From positions 1-64,000 of the forward strand of contig NZ_JADJNN010000004.1 in NCBI RefSeq assembly GCF_016714285.1: 64,000 nucleotides of DNA, read 5' to 3'. The notes beneath the pieces are model-generated. The model searched no databases and had not been told where the DNA came from. It worked only from the letters and a program-made list of their open reading frames with translations. This DNA comes from Nannocystis sp. GTDB taxonomy: Bacteria > Myxococcota_A > Polyangia > Nannocystales > Nannocystaceae. Both the position numbers and the translations under genes were made by a program. Below are positions 8,473-18,340 of this stretch, in pieces. Every line of letters starts with the position of its first letter. The first letter of the stretch is position 1.

Positions 8473-9537
8473 TCAGAGCGACACCCGCGTAATCCGGTCC
8501 CGGCTCAGGTGCCCCAGGTACAGCTTGTCCCCGTGCTCGTGCACCGACGCCACCTGCTCCACGTACCCCCCGCTCGCGTCGTGCAGGCTGCGGATCACCT
8601 GGCCCGCCTCATCGAGCTCGATCACCAGCCCATACGGCTCCGGCTTGGGCCACAGGAAGCGCGGCAGGTTGGCCACCATCTTGCGCAGGAACGGCCGCGG
8701 CGCCAGGAAATCCCCGACCGGGTTGCGCGGCGTGAACATCGCGACCCAGAAGGTCCCGCGCCCGCTCTGACTGATGCCGTCGGGGAAGCCCGGCAGCTCC
8801 GCCCCGAACGGCTCCGTCGTGCCCGCCTTCGGCCCGCGCAGCCAGTACCGCGTCACCCGGTAGCGATACGTCTCGTTGACCACCACGAAGCTCTCGTCCT
8901 TCGCCAGCGCCACCCCGTTGGCGAAGAACAGCCCCTGCGCCAGCACCGTCGTCGTTTTGCCCACCGGGTCGTAGCGCAGCAGTCGGCCGTGGGCGCGGCC
9001 CTCGAGCAGGTCCAGCATGTGGTCGCCGAAGCCGAACTTGTCGCTCGCGTCCGTGAAGTAGATGACGCCGTCGCTCGCCACCACCACGTCGTCGGTGAAG
9101 CCGAAGCGCAGCCCGTCCGCGCTGTCCGTCAGCAGCGTCACCACGCCGTCCGGCGCCACCGACAGCAGCCCCCTCTTCGCGTCCGCCACGATCAGCGCCC
9201 CGTCCGGCGCGAAGTCGATGCCGAGCGGGCGCCCGCCCGTGTCCGCGAAGGTCGTGATCTTCCCGGCCTCCACCCGCACGATCGTCCCCGCGTGGGTGCC
9301 CGCGTACACCCGCCCCTGCGCGTCCGTCTCGATGTCCTCGGGCCCATCGACCTGGCCTTGCCCGATCAGCTCCGCCGTCGCCAGCTTCGCGTTCGGCGCC
9401 AGCGGCCCCGTCATCGCCGGCACCGGCGACGGCTCCCACGCCACCGGATCGATCGGCGCCGGCTTGATCGCCAGGTAAGCCACCGCCAGCAGCGACAGCG
9501 CGAGCAACAGGAGGAGCACCCGCTTGATCATCGTCAT
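8473..9537 (-). CDS. membrane-anchored SMP-30/strictosidine-synthase-like beta-propeller protein
   Basis: 354 aa. A short basic start and hydrophobic segment at about 5-24 form an uncleaved anchor or signal peptide. The rest reads as repeated beta-propeller blades: DGPEDIETDAQGRVYAGT, PLGIDFAPDGALIVADA, DGVIYFTDASDKFG, FFANGVALAKDESFVVVNE, and FPDGISQSGRGTFWVAM. These are the strictosidine synthase/APMAP family signatures, including the aromatic NETYRYRVTRYWL. The family includes lactonases and hydrolases; the bacterial substrate is unknown. It ends with a dimetal-type propeller blade, KLYLGHLSRDRITRV. The ATG at 9537 follows TATGAT by 12 bases; ATG 9531 is also possible. Confidence 0.85.
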   Translation of the reverse strand: MTMIKRVLLLLLALSLLAVAYLAIKPAPIDPVAWEPSPVPAMTGPLAPNAKLATAELIGQGQVDGPEDIETDAQGRVYAGTHAGTIVRVEAGKITTFADTGGRPLGIDFAPDGALIVADAKRGLLSVAPDGVVTLLTDSADGLRFGFTDDVVVASDGVIYFTDASDKFGFGDHMLDLLEGRAHGRLLRYDPVGKTTTVLAQGLFFANGVALAKDESFVVVNETYRYRVTRYWLRGPKAGTTEPFGAELPGFPDGISQSGRGTFWVAMFTPRNPVGDFLAPRPFLRKMVANLPRFLWPKPEPYGLVIELDEAGQVIRSLHDASGGYVEQVASVHEHGDKLYLGHLSRDRITRVSL

Positions 9538-9549
9538 GGTCGCGGCGCC

Positions 9550-9555
9550 ATCATA
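9550..9555 (-). promoter_or_regulatory. -10-like box TATGAT
   Basis: Minus-strand TATGAT lies 12 bases before the ATG at 9537, leaving a predicted leader of about five bases. Confidence 0.45.
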
Positions 9556-9608
9556 CGCCCCGTCGACCCCCCGCTCCCACGCTCGCCCCCGCCCAACGGC
9601 GTGCAGAC

Positions 9609-10640
9609 CTACCGGCGATAGCGGAAGATCTGCGGCTTCCCGCTCTCGACCTCGAAGATGAACCCGAAACCGAAGTCGATAAACCCGGTCTCCGTGTCGA
9701 CCAGCTGCGACGGCGGGTTGTTGAACGGCGCCGCCTGGCGCACCGCCCGGATCGCCTCCTCGTCCAGGAAGTCGACGTCCGAGCTCCTGTCGAGCTTGAT
9801 CTTGTTCAGCGTGCCGTCCGGATTGAGCCGGATCAGCAGCCGCGTCACCCGGGTCTTGATGCCGTAGCGACTCCCGTCCGGATCACGGGCCGCGTGCGCC
9901 ACCTCCGGGTGCCAGTGCTGCTTCACCTGGTCGCGCACCCGATTAAAAAAGCTCGCGTACTTCCAGCGCCGCGAGTTGAGCTGATTCTCATCGCCCTCCT
10001 CGATGTCCTGGATATCGTCCATGCTCCCGTTCTGCCCCGGGTCGCCCGGCGACGACGACGGGTCGCCTCGCACCCCTGGCCGCCCCGGCGACGCCAGCTG
10101 CGGGCGCAACGGCAGCAGCGAGCCCGGGCTCGGCACCTTCGGCAGCGCCGGATCGCCGCGCCCCTCGTCCGCCTCGCCCTCGGCCGAGCTGGGCTCCTTC
10201 GGCTGCGGCCGCGGATCGAGCAGGTTCGGCATCGGCGGCATGTTGTTCGCGTCCGGCGCGTCGCCTGGCGTCGTTGGCCTCGCCCCGGCCCGCTCGCGCC
10301 CGTTCTGCGCCTTCGTCTCCTTCTCCACCTTCTGATCGAACTCGGCGACGTGCTTCGCCTCGTCCGGCACGACCTCCTTCTTCACCCGCTCCTGCTTGAT
10401 CAGCTTGCCGGGCGGGTCGGTCTCGCGGGGCGCCTCGGCCTCTGGATCCTCCGGCGGCTTCTCGTCCTCGTCGACCAGCGCCACCTGCATCCACCCGTCG
10501 CGCGAGGGCGCCGGCGCCGAGCTCCACGACAGCCGGATCAAGCGATCGCCGAGCGGCCACAGCAGCACGTGCATCAGCAGCGACGCGATCAGCGTCGCCA
10601 CCAGGATGACGATCGGCGAGGACTCATCGCGGCGGGCCAT
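9609..10640 (-). CDS. TonB-family energy transducer-like protein
   Basis: 343 aa with TonB architecture: short basic cytoplasmic start, one transmembrane helix at about 9-28 (SPIVILVATLIASLLMHVLL), a long Pro/Glu/Lys-rich periplasmic linker (30-225), and a C-terminal TonB domain from about 235 (FFNRVRDQVKQHWHPE, then RLLIRLNPDGTLNKIKL, FLDEEAIRAVRQAAPFNNPP). Such proteins pass proton-motive energy from ExbB/ExbD to outer-membrane receptors; in myxobacteria related proteins also serve gliding machinery. No exbBD is adjacent. The start ATG 10640 follows TATACT by 14 bases. It is divergent from thyX with 56 bases between start codons. Confidence 0.85.
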   Translation of the reverse strand: MARRDESSPIVILVATLIASLLMHVLLWPLGDRLIRLSWSSAPAPSRDGWMQVALVDEDEKPPEDPEAEAPRETDPPGKLIKQERVKKEVVPDEAKHVAEFDQKVEKETKAQNGRERAGARPTTPGDAPDANNMPPMPNLLDPRPQPKEPSSAEGEADEGRGDPALPKVPSPGSLLPLRPQLASPGRPGVRGDPSSSPGDPGQNGSMDDIQDIEEGDENQLNSRRWKYASFFNRVRDQVKQHWHPEVAHAARDPDGSRYGIKTRVTRLLIRLNPDGTLNKIKLDRSSDVDFLDEEAIRAVRQAAPFNNPPSQLVDTETGFIDFGFGFIFEVESGKPQIFRYRR

Positions 10641-10654
10641 ACGAAGGGCGAGAA

Positions 10655-10660
10655 AGTATA
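10655..10660 (-). promoter_or_regulatory. -10 box TATACT for the TonB-like gene
   Basis: Minus-strand TATACT is 14 bases before ATG 10640. It faces away from the thyX box at 10681-10686; the two promoters lie back to back within 32 bases. Confidence 0.5.
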
Positions 10661-10680
10661 GCGGCCCCGGCCTGGGCCGG

Positions 10681-10686
10681 TATACC
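10681..10686 (+). promoter_or_regulatory. -10 box TATACC for thyX
   Basis: TATACC ends ten bases before the ATG at 10697, giving a predicted leader of about four bases with no ribosome-binding site. Confidence 0.5.
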
Positions 10687-10696
10687 CTCCCGCCGC

Positions 10697-11575
10697 ATGC
10701 CCGCCACCGCCCGCACGCTCGCGCCCGGCGCCGAGGCCCGCCTCGGCCGTGAGGTCCCGGTCCTCGACCTCGGCTTTGTCCAGCCGATCGACTACATGGG
10801 GACCGATGAGGACATCGTCCAGGCCGCGCGCGTGAGCTACGGCCCGAGCACCCGCAAGCTCCACGACGACCGCGGCCTCCTGCGCTACCTGATGCGCCAC
10901 CGCCACACCACCCCCTTCGAGATGTGCGAGGTGAAGTTCCGCTGCAAGATGCCGATCTTCGTCGCCCGCCAGTGGATCCGCCACCGCACCGCCAACGTCA
11001 ACGAGATGTCGCTGCGCTACAGCGAGGCCCCCGACGAGTTCTACGTCCCCGAGCTCGAGGCCGTCACCCTCCAGTCGACCACCAACAAGCAGGGCCGCGA
11101 CGACGACACCAGCCTCCCCGCCGAGCAGCGCGAGCAGGTGCGCCAGCTGCTGCGCGCCCGCAACGAGCTCGCCTACGCCGACTACCAGCACCTCGCCAAC
11201 GAACTCGGCATCGCCCGCGAGCTCGCCCGCACCATCCTCCCGGTCTCGCTCTACACCCAGTGGATCTGGAAGATCGACCTCCACAACCTCCTCCACTTCC
11301 TCGACCTCCGCCTCGACCCCCACGCCCAGATCGAGATCCGCGTGTTCGCCGAGGCCATGGCCGAGTTCGTGCGCGACTGGGTCCCCCACGCCTGGGAGGC
11401 CTTCGTCGACTACCGCCGCGAGGCCGTCCCGCTCAGCCGCCTCGAGGCCCGCGCCCTCGGCCGCCTGCTCGCCGGCGACCCCGAGCCCGCCGCGATCGCG
11501 GCCGCCGGCCTCAAGGGCCGCGAGCTGCAGGAGTTCGAGCACAAGCTCGCCCGCCTCCGCGAGCTCGCCCGCTGA
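10697..11575 (+). CDS. thyX: FAD-dependent thymidylate synthase
   Basis: 292 aa. ThyX methylates dUMP to dTMP using methylene-tetrahydrofolate, FAD and NADPH. The diagnostic RHR-X7-S signature is present: R95-H96-R97 and S105 in RHRTANVNEMS. Other family features are the YLMRHRHTTPFE flavin-site segment (about 64-75), the RYSE motif, and LPVSLYTQWIWKIDLHNLLHFLDLRLDPHAQ near the C-terminal third. It has no sequence relation to ThyA. It is followed after 57 bases by a small zinc-ribbon gene whose start region duplicates the thyX stop region. Confidence 0.97.
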   Translation: MPATARTLAPGAEARLGREVPVLDLGFVQPIDYMGTDEDIVQAARVSYGPSTRKLHDDRGLLRYLMRHRHTTPFEMCEVKFRCKMPIFVARQWIRHRTANVNEMSLRYSEAPDEFYVPELEAVTLQSTTNKQGRDDDTSLPAEQREQVRQLLRARNELAYADYQHLANELGIARELARTILPVSLYTQWIWKIDLHNLLHFLDLRLDPHAQIEIRVFAEAMAEFVRDWVPHAWEAFVDYRREAVPLSRLEARALGRLLAGDPEPAAIAAAGLKGRELQEFEHKLARLRELAR

Positions 11576-11641
11576 CCGCCTGTCATCGCGTGCGCGCGCT
11601 CGTCCGATCACCCGCCTGCCCGAGCTCGCCCGATGACCGCC
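11560..11641 (+). repeat. 21-bp direct repeat across the thyX stop and the next start, period 61
   Basis: CGAGCTCGCCCG followed by CTGACCGCC (11560-11580) recurs as the same 12 bases followed by ATGACCGCC (11621-11641), one mismatch in 21. The first copy holds the thyX TGA, the second supplies the ATG at 11633 of the next gene. Confidence 0.85.
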
Positions 11642-11953
11642 ACCCTCCCGCTCGCCGTCGCCTGCCCACGCTGCCACAGCCCCGCGATCGCCTACTCCTG
11701 CGAGCCGCGCTGCTGCTTCAACCACGTCTGCGCCGCCTGCCGCTGCACCTTCCAGACCGCCACTGAATTCCTCGGCAGCAAACTCCCCGGCCTCAGCCCG
11801 CCCGATCCACTGCCCGCGGACAGCGATCCCACCGCCCCGACCGCGCAGTGCTGCGAGTGCCGCTCCATCGCCGTCTACCGGCTCGCCGACGGCCGCAGCG
11901 CCTGCACCCGCTGCGGCGCCCTCCTCCAGCTCCTCTACGAGGACATCGACTGA
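11633..11953 (+). CDS. small zinc-ribbon-like protein, unknown function
   Basis: 106 aa. An N-terminal CPRCHS (CxxC) at about 11-14 is followed by C24, C28-C29, C33 and CAAC (about 36-39). A second pair of pairs lies in the C-terminal half: QCCECRS and ACTRCG. This is the spacing of two zinc ribbons. The middle is a Pro/Asp linker. I recognise no family. The ATG at 11633 is supplied by the second copy of the repeat at 11621-11641. Its 3' end overlaps the convergent DUF1338 gene by 19 bases. Possibly a nucleic-acid or protein-interaction module; no partner is evident. Confidence 0.7.
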   Translation: MTATLPLAVACPRCHSPAIAYSCEPRCCFNHVCAACRCTFQTATEFLGSKLPGLSPPDPLPADSDPTAPTAQCCECRSIAVYRLADGRSACTRCGALLQLLYEDID

Positions 11954-12718
11954 CCCGCCCGATCGGTGCTCTCGAAGATCCGATCCGCCGACCCCTCGAT
12001 GAACCCATCGAACAGCGCCCCATCCGGCCCCGGGTACCGGCGTGCGAACTCGTAGTAACACCCCGGCACCGCGTACACCCCGTCGGAGAACTCCACCTCC
12101 ACGTTATCCGCGATCGTCGAGCTCTGCTCGAGCCCCCTGCGCCGCGGACCCCTTGATCACCCCGCCCGCCGGGTTCAGCGCGAAGCCCTGCGCCACCACC
12201 CACTCGTTCAGCGCCGCCAGTTCCGCGAACCCCCGCAGCGCATTCACCAGCACCGTGAAGTGGTTGGCCCGCAGCCCGTGCGCCGCCACCCACGCCGCGT
12301 ACTCGCTCTCGCGACGCAGCGCCTCGACCTCCGCGAAGCTCACGCTCCAACCTCGCCCGATCGCCAGCGCCGCGGGTAACTGCCCGACCATCCGCCTCAC
12401 CGTCGCCTGCAACCCATCCGAGCACTCCGCGACCCGCAGCTCGCTGATAAAGACCTTGGGTCGCCCCGCCTCCGGATGCGCCAGGTGCCGCGCGTCGAGC
12501 TTCTTCTCGACGAAGCGGTAGCTCCCCGCGACCCGCCAGCCTGCCCGCAGGAACGGCGCCGCCAGCTCGTCGATCCCCATCCGCGTCCCCGCGAAGCCAC
12601 GCAGCGCCACGTGATCGTCGACCACCGTCTCCCCCAGCGCCGCGAGCCCGCCACGGATCTCCCGCGCCTGCGGCGTGCGCGTCACGTAGTCGTCCCACAG
12701 CGCCGAGAGCAGCTCCAT
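11935..12718 (-). CDS. DUF1338 (2-oxoadipate dioxygenase/decarboxylase-like) protein, frameshifted near C-terminus
   Basis: From ATG 12718 the frame reads MELLSALWDDY, VDDHVALRGFAG, GYRF-like SYRFVEKKLDARHL, and RANHFTVLVNALRGF, all DUF1338 features; HVAL and the later residues provide the iron-binding His and Glu sites of this family (YdcJ/HglS type, which converts 2-oxoadipate to 2-hydroxyglutarate in lysine catabolism). At 12133-12137 a run of five C (G on the coding strand) shifts the frame; with four, the reading continues LEQSSTIADNVEVEFSDG, PGCYYEFARRYP and ADRIFEST, the family's C-terminus, ending at 11935. The literal frame stops at 12104. Probably one extra base. Substrate is by family only. 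Confidence 0.78.
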
Positions 12719-12752
12719 CGCCCCGCCAGCATCGCAACAACCTCGACGCGCA

Positions 12753-12799
12753 GCAACCACTCGCTGGCCCCGCGGGGCAACCACTCGCTTGCCCCGCGC
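12753..12799. repeat. short direct repeat, 21 bp, period about 24
   Basis: GCAACCACTCGCTGGCCCCG is repeated as GCAACCACTCGCTTGCCCCG with one mismatch, between the DUF1338 start and the methyltransferase start. Confidence 0.75.
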
Positions 12800-12827
12800 C
12801 CCCCTCCGGCGCATCGTCCCCGCGACC

Positions 12828-13757
12828 ATGGACCTGCGCAGCTTCAAGCTCCATCGCCCTGACCGCCACGTCCGTGCCGTCCTCGCCGACCATCGCGGCG
12901 AACACCCCCACGACCTCGAGGGCGAGCCCTTCGCCCGCGTCCTCCTCGCCGCCGCCCCCCTACTGTCCCGCCTCCACGATCGCCTCGGCCACGAGCCCCG
13001 CGCCCTCTCCGTCGACGGCCTCACCCGCGTCCTCCGCCTCACCACCGAAGGCGATCCGCCCCGCCCCTTCGTCCTCCCCCTACCTGACCTTTCGGACATG
13101 TCCCCGGAGATCAGCGCCCTCGCCCGCGCGATCGTCCGCGAGCTCCAGCCCCGCGGCCCCGACCTCCCCGGCACCACCCCCTCCGACCCCGCCTTCTGGG
13201 ACCACCTCTATCGCGCCGACGCCGGCGGCTGGGAGCTCGGCCGCCCGACCCCGCCGCTCGCCCACTGTCTCGCCGCCGATCCCCCGACCGGCCAGCGCGC
13301 CCTCGTCGTCGGCTGCGGCCGCGGTCACGAGGCCCGCCTGCTCGCCGAGCTCGGCGCCCGCGTCACCGCCATCGACCTCGCCCCCGCCGCCATCGCCAGC
13401 GCCCGCGCTGCCACCCCGCCACACCTCGCGATCGACTTCCAGGTCGCCGACCTCTTCGCCCTCCCCCGCAGCCCCAGCTTCGACCTCGTCCTCGAGCACT
13501 GCTGCTACTGCGCGATCGAGCCGCGACGCCGCCGCGAATACGTCGACGCAGTCGCCGACCTGCTGGTCCCCGGCGGCCGCCTGCTCGGCCTCTTCTACGC
13601 CCACGGTCGCCCCGGCGGCCCGCCCTTCACCGTCAGCGCCGACGAGCTCGCCGCCAGCTTCGCCCGCCGCTTCACCGTCGACGCCCTCGCCATCGCCGAC
13701 GACTCCGTGCTCCTGCGCCTCGGCGAGGAGCTGCTCGGCCGCTTCACCCGCCACTGA
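12828..13757 (+). CDS. TPMT-like class I methyltransferase with N-terminal extension
   Basis: 309 aa. Residues 1-115 form an extension not recognised, beginning MDLRSFKLHRPDRHVR. The methyltransferase part begins FWDHLYRADAGGWELGRPTPPL, the thiopurine S-methyltransferase family lead. SAM motif I follows as ALVVGCGRGHEARLLAELG, then VTAIDLAPAAI, and LVLEHCCYCAIEPRRRREYV with the FxxCAI family signature. This family methylates thiol, selenium, tellurium or halide acceptors. The extension contains one copy of the dispersed 22-bp repeat at 13082-13103 (peptide PDLSDMSP). The ATG at 12828 is the first plausible start. Confidence 0.8.
   Translation: MDLRSFKLHRPDRHVRAVLADHRGEHPHDLEGEPFARVLLAAAPLLSRLHDRLGHEPRALSVDGLTRVLRLTTEGDPPRPFVLPLPDLSDMSPEISALARAIVRELQPRGPDLPGTTPSDPAFWDHLYRADAGGWELGRPTPPLAHCLAADPPTGQRALVVGCGRGHEARLLAELGARVTAIDLAPAAIASARAATPPHLAIDFQVADLFALPRSPSFDLVLEHCCYCAIEPRRRREYVDAVADLLVPGGRLLGLFYAHGRPGGPPFTVSADELAASFARRFTVDALAIADDSVLLRLGEELLGRFTRH
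13082..13103 (+). repeat. dispersed 22-bp repeat, copy 1
   Basis: ACCTGACC, four bases, then GGACATGTCC. One mismatch from the consensus (ACCTGTCC, N4, GGACATGTCC). In frame inside the methyltransferase gene, encoding PDLSDMS in the non-conserved N-terminal extension. Confidence 0.75.
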
Positions 13758-13866
13758 CCCCAAATATCGCGGCGCGATCCCGCCCGACAGCACGGGCAGT
13801 GTGACCCCACACGTCCCCCGCCAATCCCCACCGATCCCTGCGTTGCACGCGCAACGAGCCCGCTGG

Positions 13867-13872
13867 TATACG
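13867..13872 (+). promoter_or_regulatory. extended -10 box TGGTATACG for the mdh operon
   Basis: TGG-TATACG lies 29 bases before the mdh ATG. Unlike most promoters in this window it leaves a true leader, which carries AGGGGGA as ribosome-binding site. Confidence 0.55.
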
Positions 13873-13901
13873 ACCCGCGGACCTTCTAGGGGGAAGTTTT
13901 C

Positions 13902-14869
13902 ATGTCACGCCGCAACAAGATCACGATCGTGGGAGCCGGCAACGTGGGGGCCACCGCCGCCCACTGGGCCGCCCAGAAGCACCTCGGGGACGTCGTCCTC
14001 GTCGACATCGTCCCGGGCTTTCCGCAGGGCAAGGCGCTCGACCTCGCCGAGTCCGCCCCGGTCATGGGCTTCGACCTCAAGCTGGTCGGCACCAACGGCT
14101 ACGACGAGACCGCCGACTCCGACGTCGTCGTCATCACCGCCGGCGTCCCGCGCAAGAAGGACCCCGTCACCGGCAAGTTCACCTCGCGCGACGAGCTCGT
14201 CGAGATCAACCGCAAGATCGTCGGCGGCGTCACCCGCGAGATCGCCAGCCGCTCCCCGAACGCCGTGCTCATCTGCGTCAGCAACCCGCTCGATGCCATG
14301 TGCCACGTCATGTACGAGGAGTCGAAGTTCCCCAGGGAGCGCGTCGTCGGCATGGCCGGCGTCCTCGACACCGCCCGCTACAAGACCTTCATCGCCGAGG
14401 CCCTCGGCGTCAGCGTCGACGACATCCACGGCATGGTCTTGGGCGGCCACGGCGACACCATGGTCCCGCTGCCGACCCACACCTCAATCGGCGGCATCCC
14501 GCTGACCGAGCTGCTCCCGCAGGACAAGATCGACGCGATCATCCACCGCACCCGCAACGGCGGCGGCGAGATCGTCGGCCTGCTCGGCTACTCCGGCTAC
14601 TACGCCCCCGCCGCCTCCACCGTCGCCATGGTCGAGTCGATCGTCCGCGACCGCAAGCGCGTGCTCCCCTGCGCCGCCCTCCTGCGCGGCGAGTACGGCT
14701 ACCACGACCTCTTCCTCGGCGTCCCCTGCGTCCTCGGCAAGGGCGGCGTCGAGAAGATCATCGAGATGAAGCTCGGCGACAAGGAGAAGGCCATGCTCGA
14801 GGTCTCGGCCAAGGCCGTCCGTGAGGTCGTCGCCATCCTGCCGTACGGCCAGAACGCGCAGGCGGCCAC

Positions 14870-14873
<4 letters not shown>
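13902..14873 (+). CDS. mdh: malate dehydrogenase (LDH-like type)
   Basis: 323 aa. It oxidises malate to oxaloacetate with NAD in the TCA cycle. The N-terminal ITIVGAGNVGATAAHWAAQ is the NAD-binding Rossmann motif, followed by LVDIVPGFPQGKALDLAES. GVPRKK (about 83-88) carries the arginine that reads a dicarboxylate rather than lactate. SNPLDAM and VVGMAGVLDTARY follow, and the catalytic His is in GGHGDTMVPL. The start ATG is preceded by AGGGGGA eight bases upstream. It overlaps sucC by four bases (ATGA), so the three TCA genes form one operon. Confidence 0.97.
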
Positions 14874-16080
<1,207 letters not shown>

Positions 16081-16084
<4 letters not shown>

Positions 16085-16965
16085 GCGTCCTCGTCGACAA
16101 GAACACGCGCCTCATCGTCCAGGGCATCACCGGCAAGGTCGGGGCCTTCCACGCCGAGAACTCGCTCAAGTACGGCACCCAGGTCGTCGGCGGCGTCACC
16201 CCCGGCAAGGGCGGCGAGAAGGTCCTCGGCGTCCCCGTCTTCGACACCGTCACCGGCGCCGTCAAGGCCACCGGCGCGACCGCGTCCGTCATCTTCGTCC
16301 CGCCGCCCTTCGCGGCCGACGCGATCATGGAGGCCGCCGACGCCGAGGTCCCGCTCATCGTCTGCATCACCGAGGGCATCCCCGTCCTCGACATGGTCCG
16401 CGTCAAGCGCTACCTGCAGGGCCGCAAGTCGCGGCTGCTCGGGCCCAACTGCCCCGGCATCATCACCCCGAACCAGTGCCGCATCGGCATCATGCCCGGC
16501 TACATCCACACGCCCGGCAAGATCGGCGTCGTCTCCCGCTCCGGCACCCTCACCTACGAGGCCGTCCACCAGCTGACCAGCCTCGGCCTCGGCCAGTCCA
16601 CCGCCATCGGCATCGGCGGCGACCCGGTCAACGGCACCAACTTCGTCGACTGCCTCACCCTCTTCAACGACGACCCCGAGACCGAGGGCATCATCATGAT
16701 CGGGGAGATCGGCGGCTCCGCCGAGGAAGACGGCGCCGCCTTCATCCACGCCCACGTCAAGAAGCCCGTCGTCGGCTTCATCGCCGGTGTCACCGCCCCG
16801 CCCGGCAAGCGCATGGGCCACGCGGGCGCCATCATCTCCGGCGGCAAGGGCACCGCCGAGGCCAAGCTCGAGGCGCTCCGCAACGCCGGCGTGGCGATCG
16901 CCGAGACCCCCTCCGACCTCGGCTCCACCATGGCCCGCATCCTCGGCCACCACGCCCGAGCCTGA
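16081..16965 (+). CDS. sucD: succinyl-CoA synthetase alpha subunit
   Basis: 294 aa, normal length. The CoA-binding Rossmann domain starts MSVLVDKNTRLIVQGITGKVG. LLGPNCPGIITP is the family signature, and MGHAGAIISGGKGTA near the C-terminus carries the phosphorylated active-site histidine. The ATG at 16081 overlaps the sucC TGA. It is the last gene of the operon and is followed by a strong terminator at 16992-17033. Confidence 0.97.
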
Positions 16966-16991
16966 CGCCACACTCCCCACTCCGGGGCTTC

Positions 16992-17033
16992 AGCGGCCAC
17001 AGACTGCCCGTCTGCTGGCCGCTTCGTTATTTT
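16992..17033 (+). terminator. Rho-independent terminator of mdh-sucC-sucD
   Basis: AGCGGCCA pairs with TGGCCGCT, and inside it CAGAC pairs with GTCTG around a TGCCC loop; the stem is followed by TCGTTATTTTC. It lies 26 bases after the sucD stop. Confidence 0.85.
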
Positions 17034-17193
17034 CTCGAGCACATCAACGACAGCCAAATTCGTAAGGTCCAACACACAAGAAGCACAGCGACCACAAGCC
17101 TGCGCCTCCCGTTGTCGTGGATCACCGCTTGCCTCACCCATGCGGCCCACGCCGAGCCGGTCCCGTGCACTTGCAATCTTCGCATGCCACGCC

Positions 17194-17199
17194 TACCGT
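17194..17199 (+). promoter_or_regulatory. -10-like box TACCGT
   Basis: TACCGT ends six bases before ATG 17206, consistent with a leaderless message. Confidence 0.4.
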
Positions 17200-17205
17200 C
17201 CGGGC

Positions 17206-18294
17206 ATGCGGAGACTAGGACTGTTGCTGGCGCTCAGCGCCTGTGCGCCCGAAGGCGGCACCGCGAGCAGCGATGTCGACCTCGAGACGATGTCGACCAC
17301 CGAGGTCGCCAGCACCAATCCTCCCGTCCAGACAGTCACTGGGGCCACCGACGAGACCAACTCGGGGTCCAGCGACCCCGTCACGTCGAGCACCGGCCCC
17401 GACACCAGCAGCACCACCAGCACCATCGACAGCAGCAGCTCCGACGCCGAGTCGAGCACCTCGCACGGCCCCCCCGTCTGCGGCAACGGCATCGTTGAGG
17501 GCGACGAAGCCTGCGACGACGGCAACGACGACGACACCGACGGCTGCACCAAGACCTGCCTGGTCCCCGGCTGCGGCAACGGCGTCCTCGAGCCAGGCGA
17601 GGCCTGCGACGACGGCAACAAGTCCGACCTCGACGCCTGCCTGAACAGCTGCCAGGAGGCCAGCTGCGGCGACGGCGTCGTCTGGGACGAGATGGAGGAG
17701 TGCGACGACGCCAACGCCGTCGACACCGACGCCTGCCTCACCAGCTGCAAGGCCGCCAAGTGCGGCGACGGCTACCTCTGGGCCACCAAGGAAGTCTGCG
17801 ACGACGGCTTCAACGACGGCGAGTACAACGGCTGCTCCCCCGGCTGCAAGGCGCTCTCCCCCACCCGCTGCGGCGACGGCAAGGTCCAGGATCAGTACGA
17901 GCACTGCGACGGCAGCAGCGGCCTCATGGGCGTGGGCTGCACCCCTGGCTGCCTCTACGACTTCTCCAGCGTGCCCCAGATGTCCTGCACGATGACCTGC
18001 AGCTGGGCCGGCCCGGCAGGCTGCGACCAGGCCGACGCCGATGTCTTCTGCAAGCTGCGCACCGGCAACAAGCAGGCCAAGGCCACCTCGTTCAAGCCCG
18101 GCCCGCCCTCTGACAAGGGCGGCTTCCCCTGCTCCGACTCAAAGGTCGTCCTCGACCCCGACCTGCGCCAGAAACTCGGCATCCTCACCGAGTTCGGCGT
18201 CAACAAGGAGGTCTACTACCAGGAGACGAAGATCGCCAGCACGCACGGCGTCGCCCAGGTGTTGCAGGCGGCGTTCCTGGTCTGCAGCCCGTGA
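17206..18294 (+). CDS. DUF4215 Cys-rich repeat lipoprotein
   Basis: 362 aa. MRRLGLLLALSAC is a lipoprotein signal with lipobox LSAC (Cys13). A Ser/Thr/Asp-rich linker (about 20-90) leads to five DUF4215 repeats of the form CGDGxxxxxEECDDGNxxxxDxCxxxC (about 92-250), the myxobacterial disulphide-rich module. The C-terminal 110 residues are a separate domain with six cysteines (CTMTCSW, GCDQADADVFC, FPCSD and a final VCSP) that I do not recognise. It is likely anchored in the outer membrane with an extended stalk. It differs from the second DUF4215 lipoprotein at 54513 in its C-terminal domain. Confidence 0.88.
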   Translation: MRRLGLLLALSACAPEGGTASSDVDLETMSTTEVASTNPPVQTVTGATDETNSGSSDPVTSSTGPDTSSTTSTIDSSSSDAESSTSHGPPVCGNGIVEGDEACDDGNDDDTDGCTKTCLVPGCGNGVLEPGEACDDGNKSDLDACLNSCQEASCGDGVVWDEMEECDDANAVDTDACLTSCKAAKCGDGYLWATKEVCDDGFNDGEYNGCSPGCKALSPTRCGDGKVQDQYEHCDGSSGLMGVGCTPGCLYDFSSVPQMSCTMTCSWAGPAGCDQADADVFCKLRTGNKQAKATSFKPGPPSDKGGFPCSDSKVVLDPDLRQKLGILTEFGVNKEVYYQETKIASTHGVAQVLQAAFLVCSP

Positions 18295-18320
18295 GCGCAG
18301 CGCGCCGCACTCGCATACGA

Positions 18321-18326
18321 TAGACT
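18321..18326 (+). promoter_or_regulatory. -10-like box TAGACT
   Basis: TAGACT lies 14 bases before ATG 18341; predicted leader about seven bases. Confidence 0.45.
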
Positions 18327-18340
18327 CGCGGCCACCTCCC

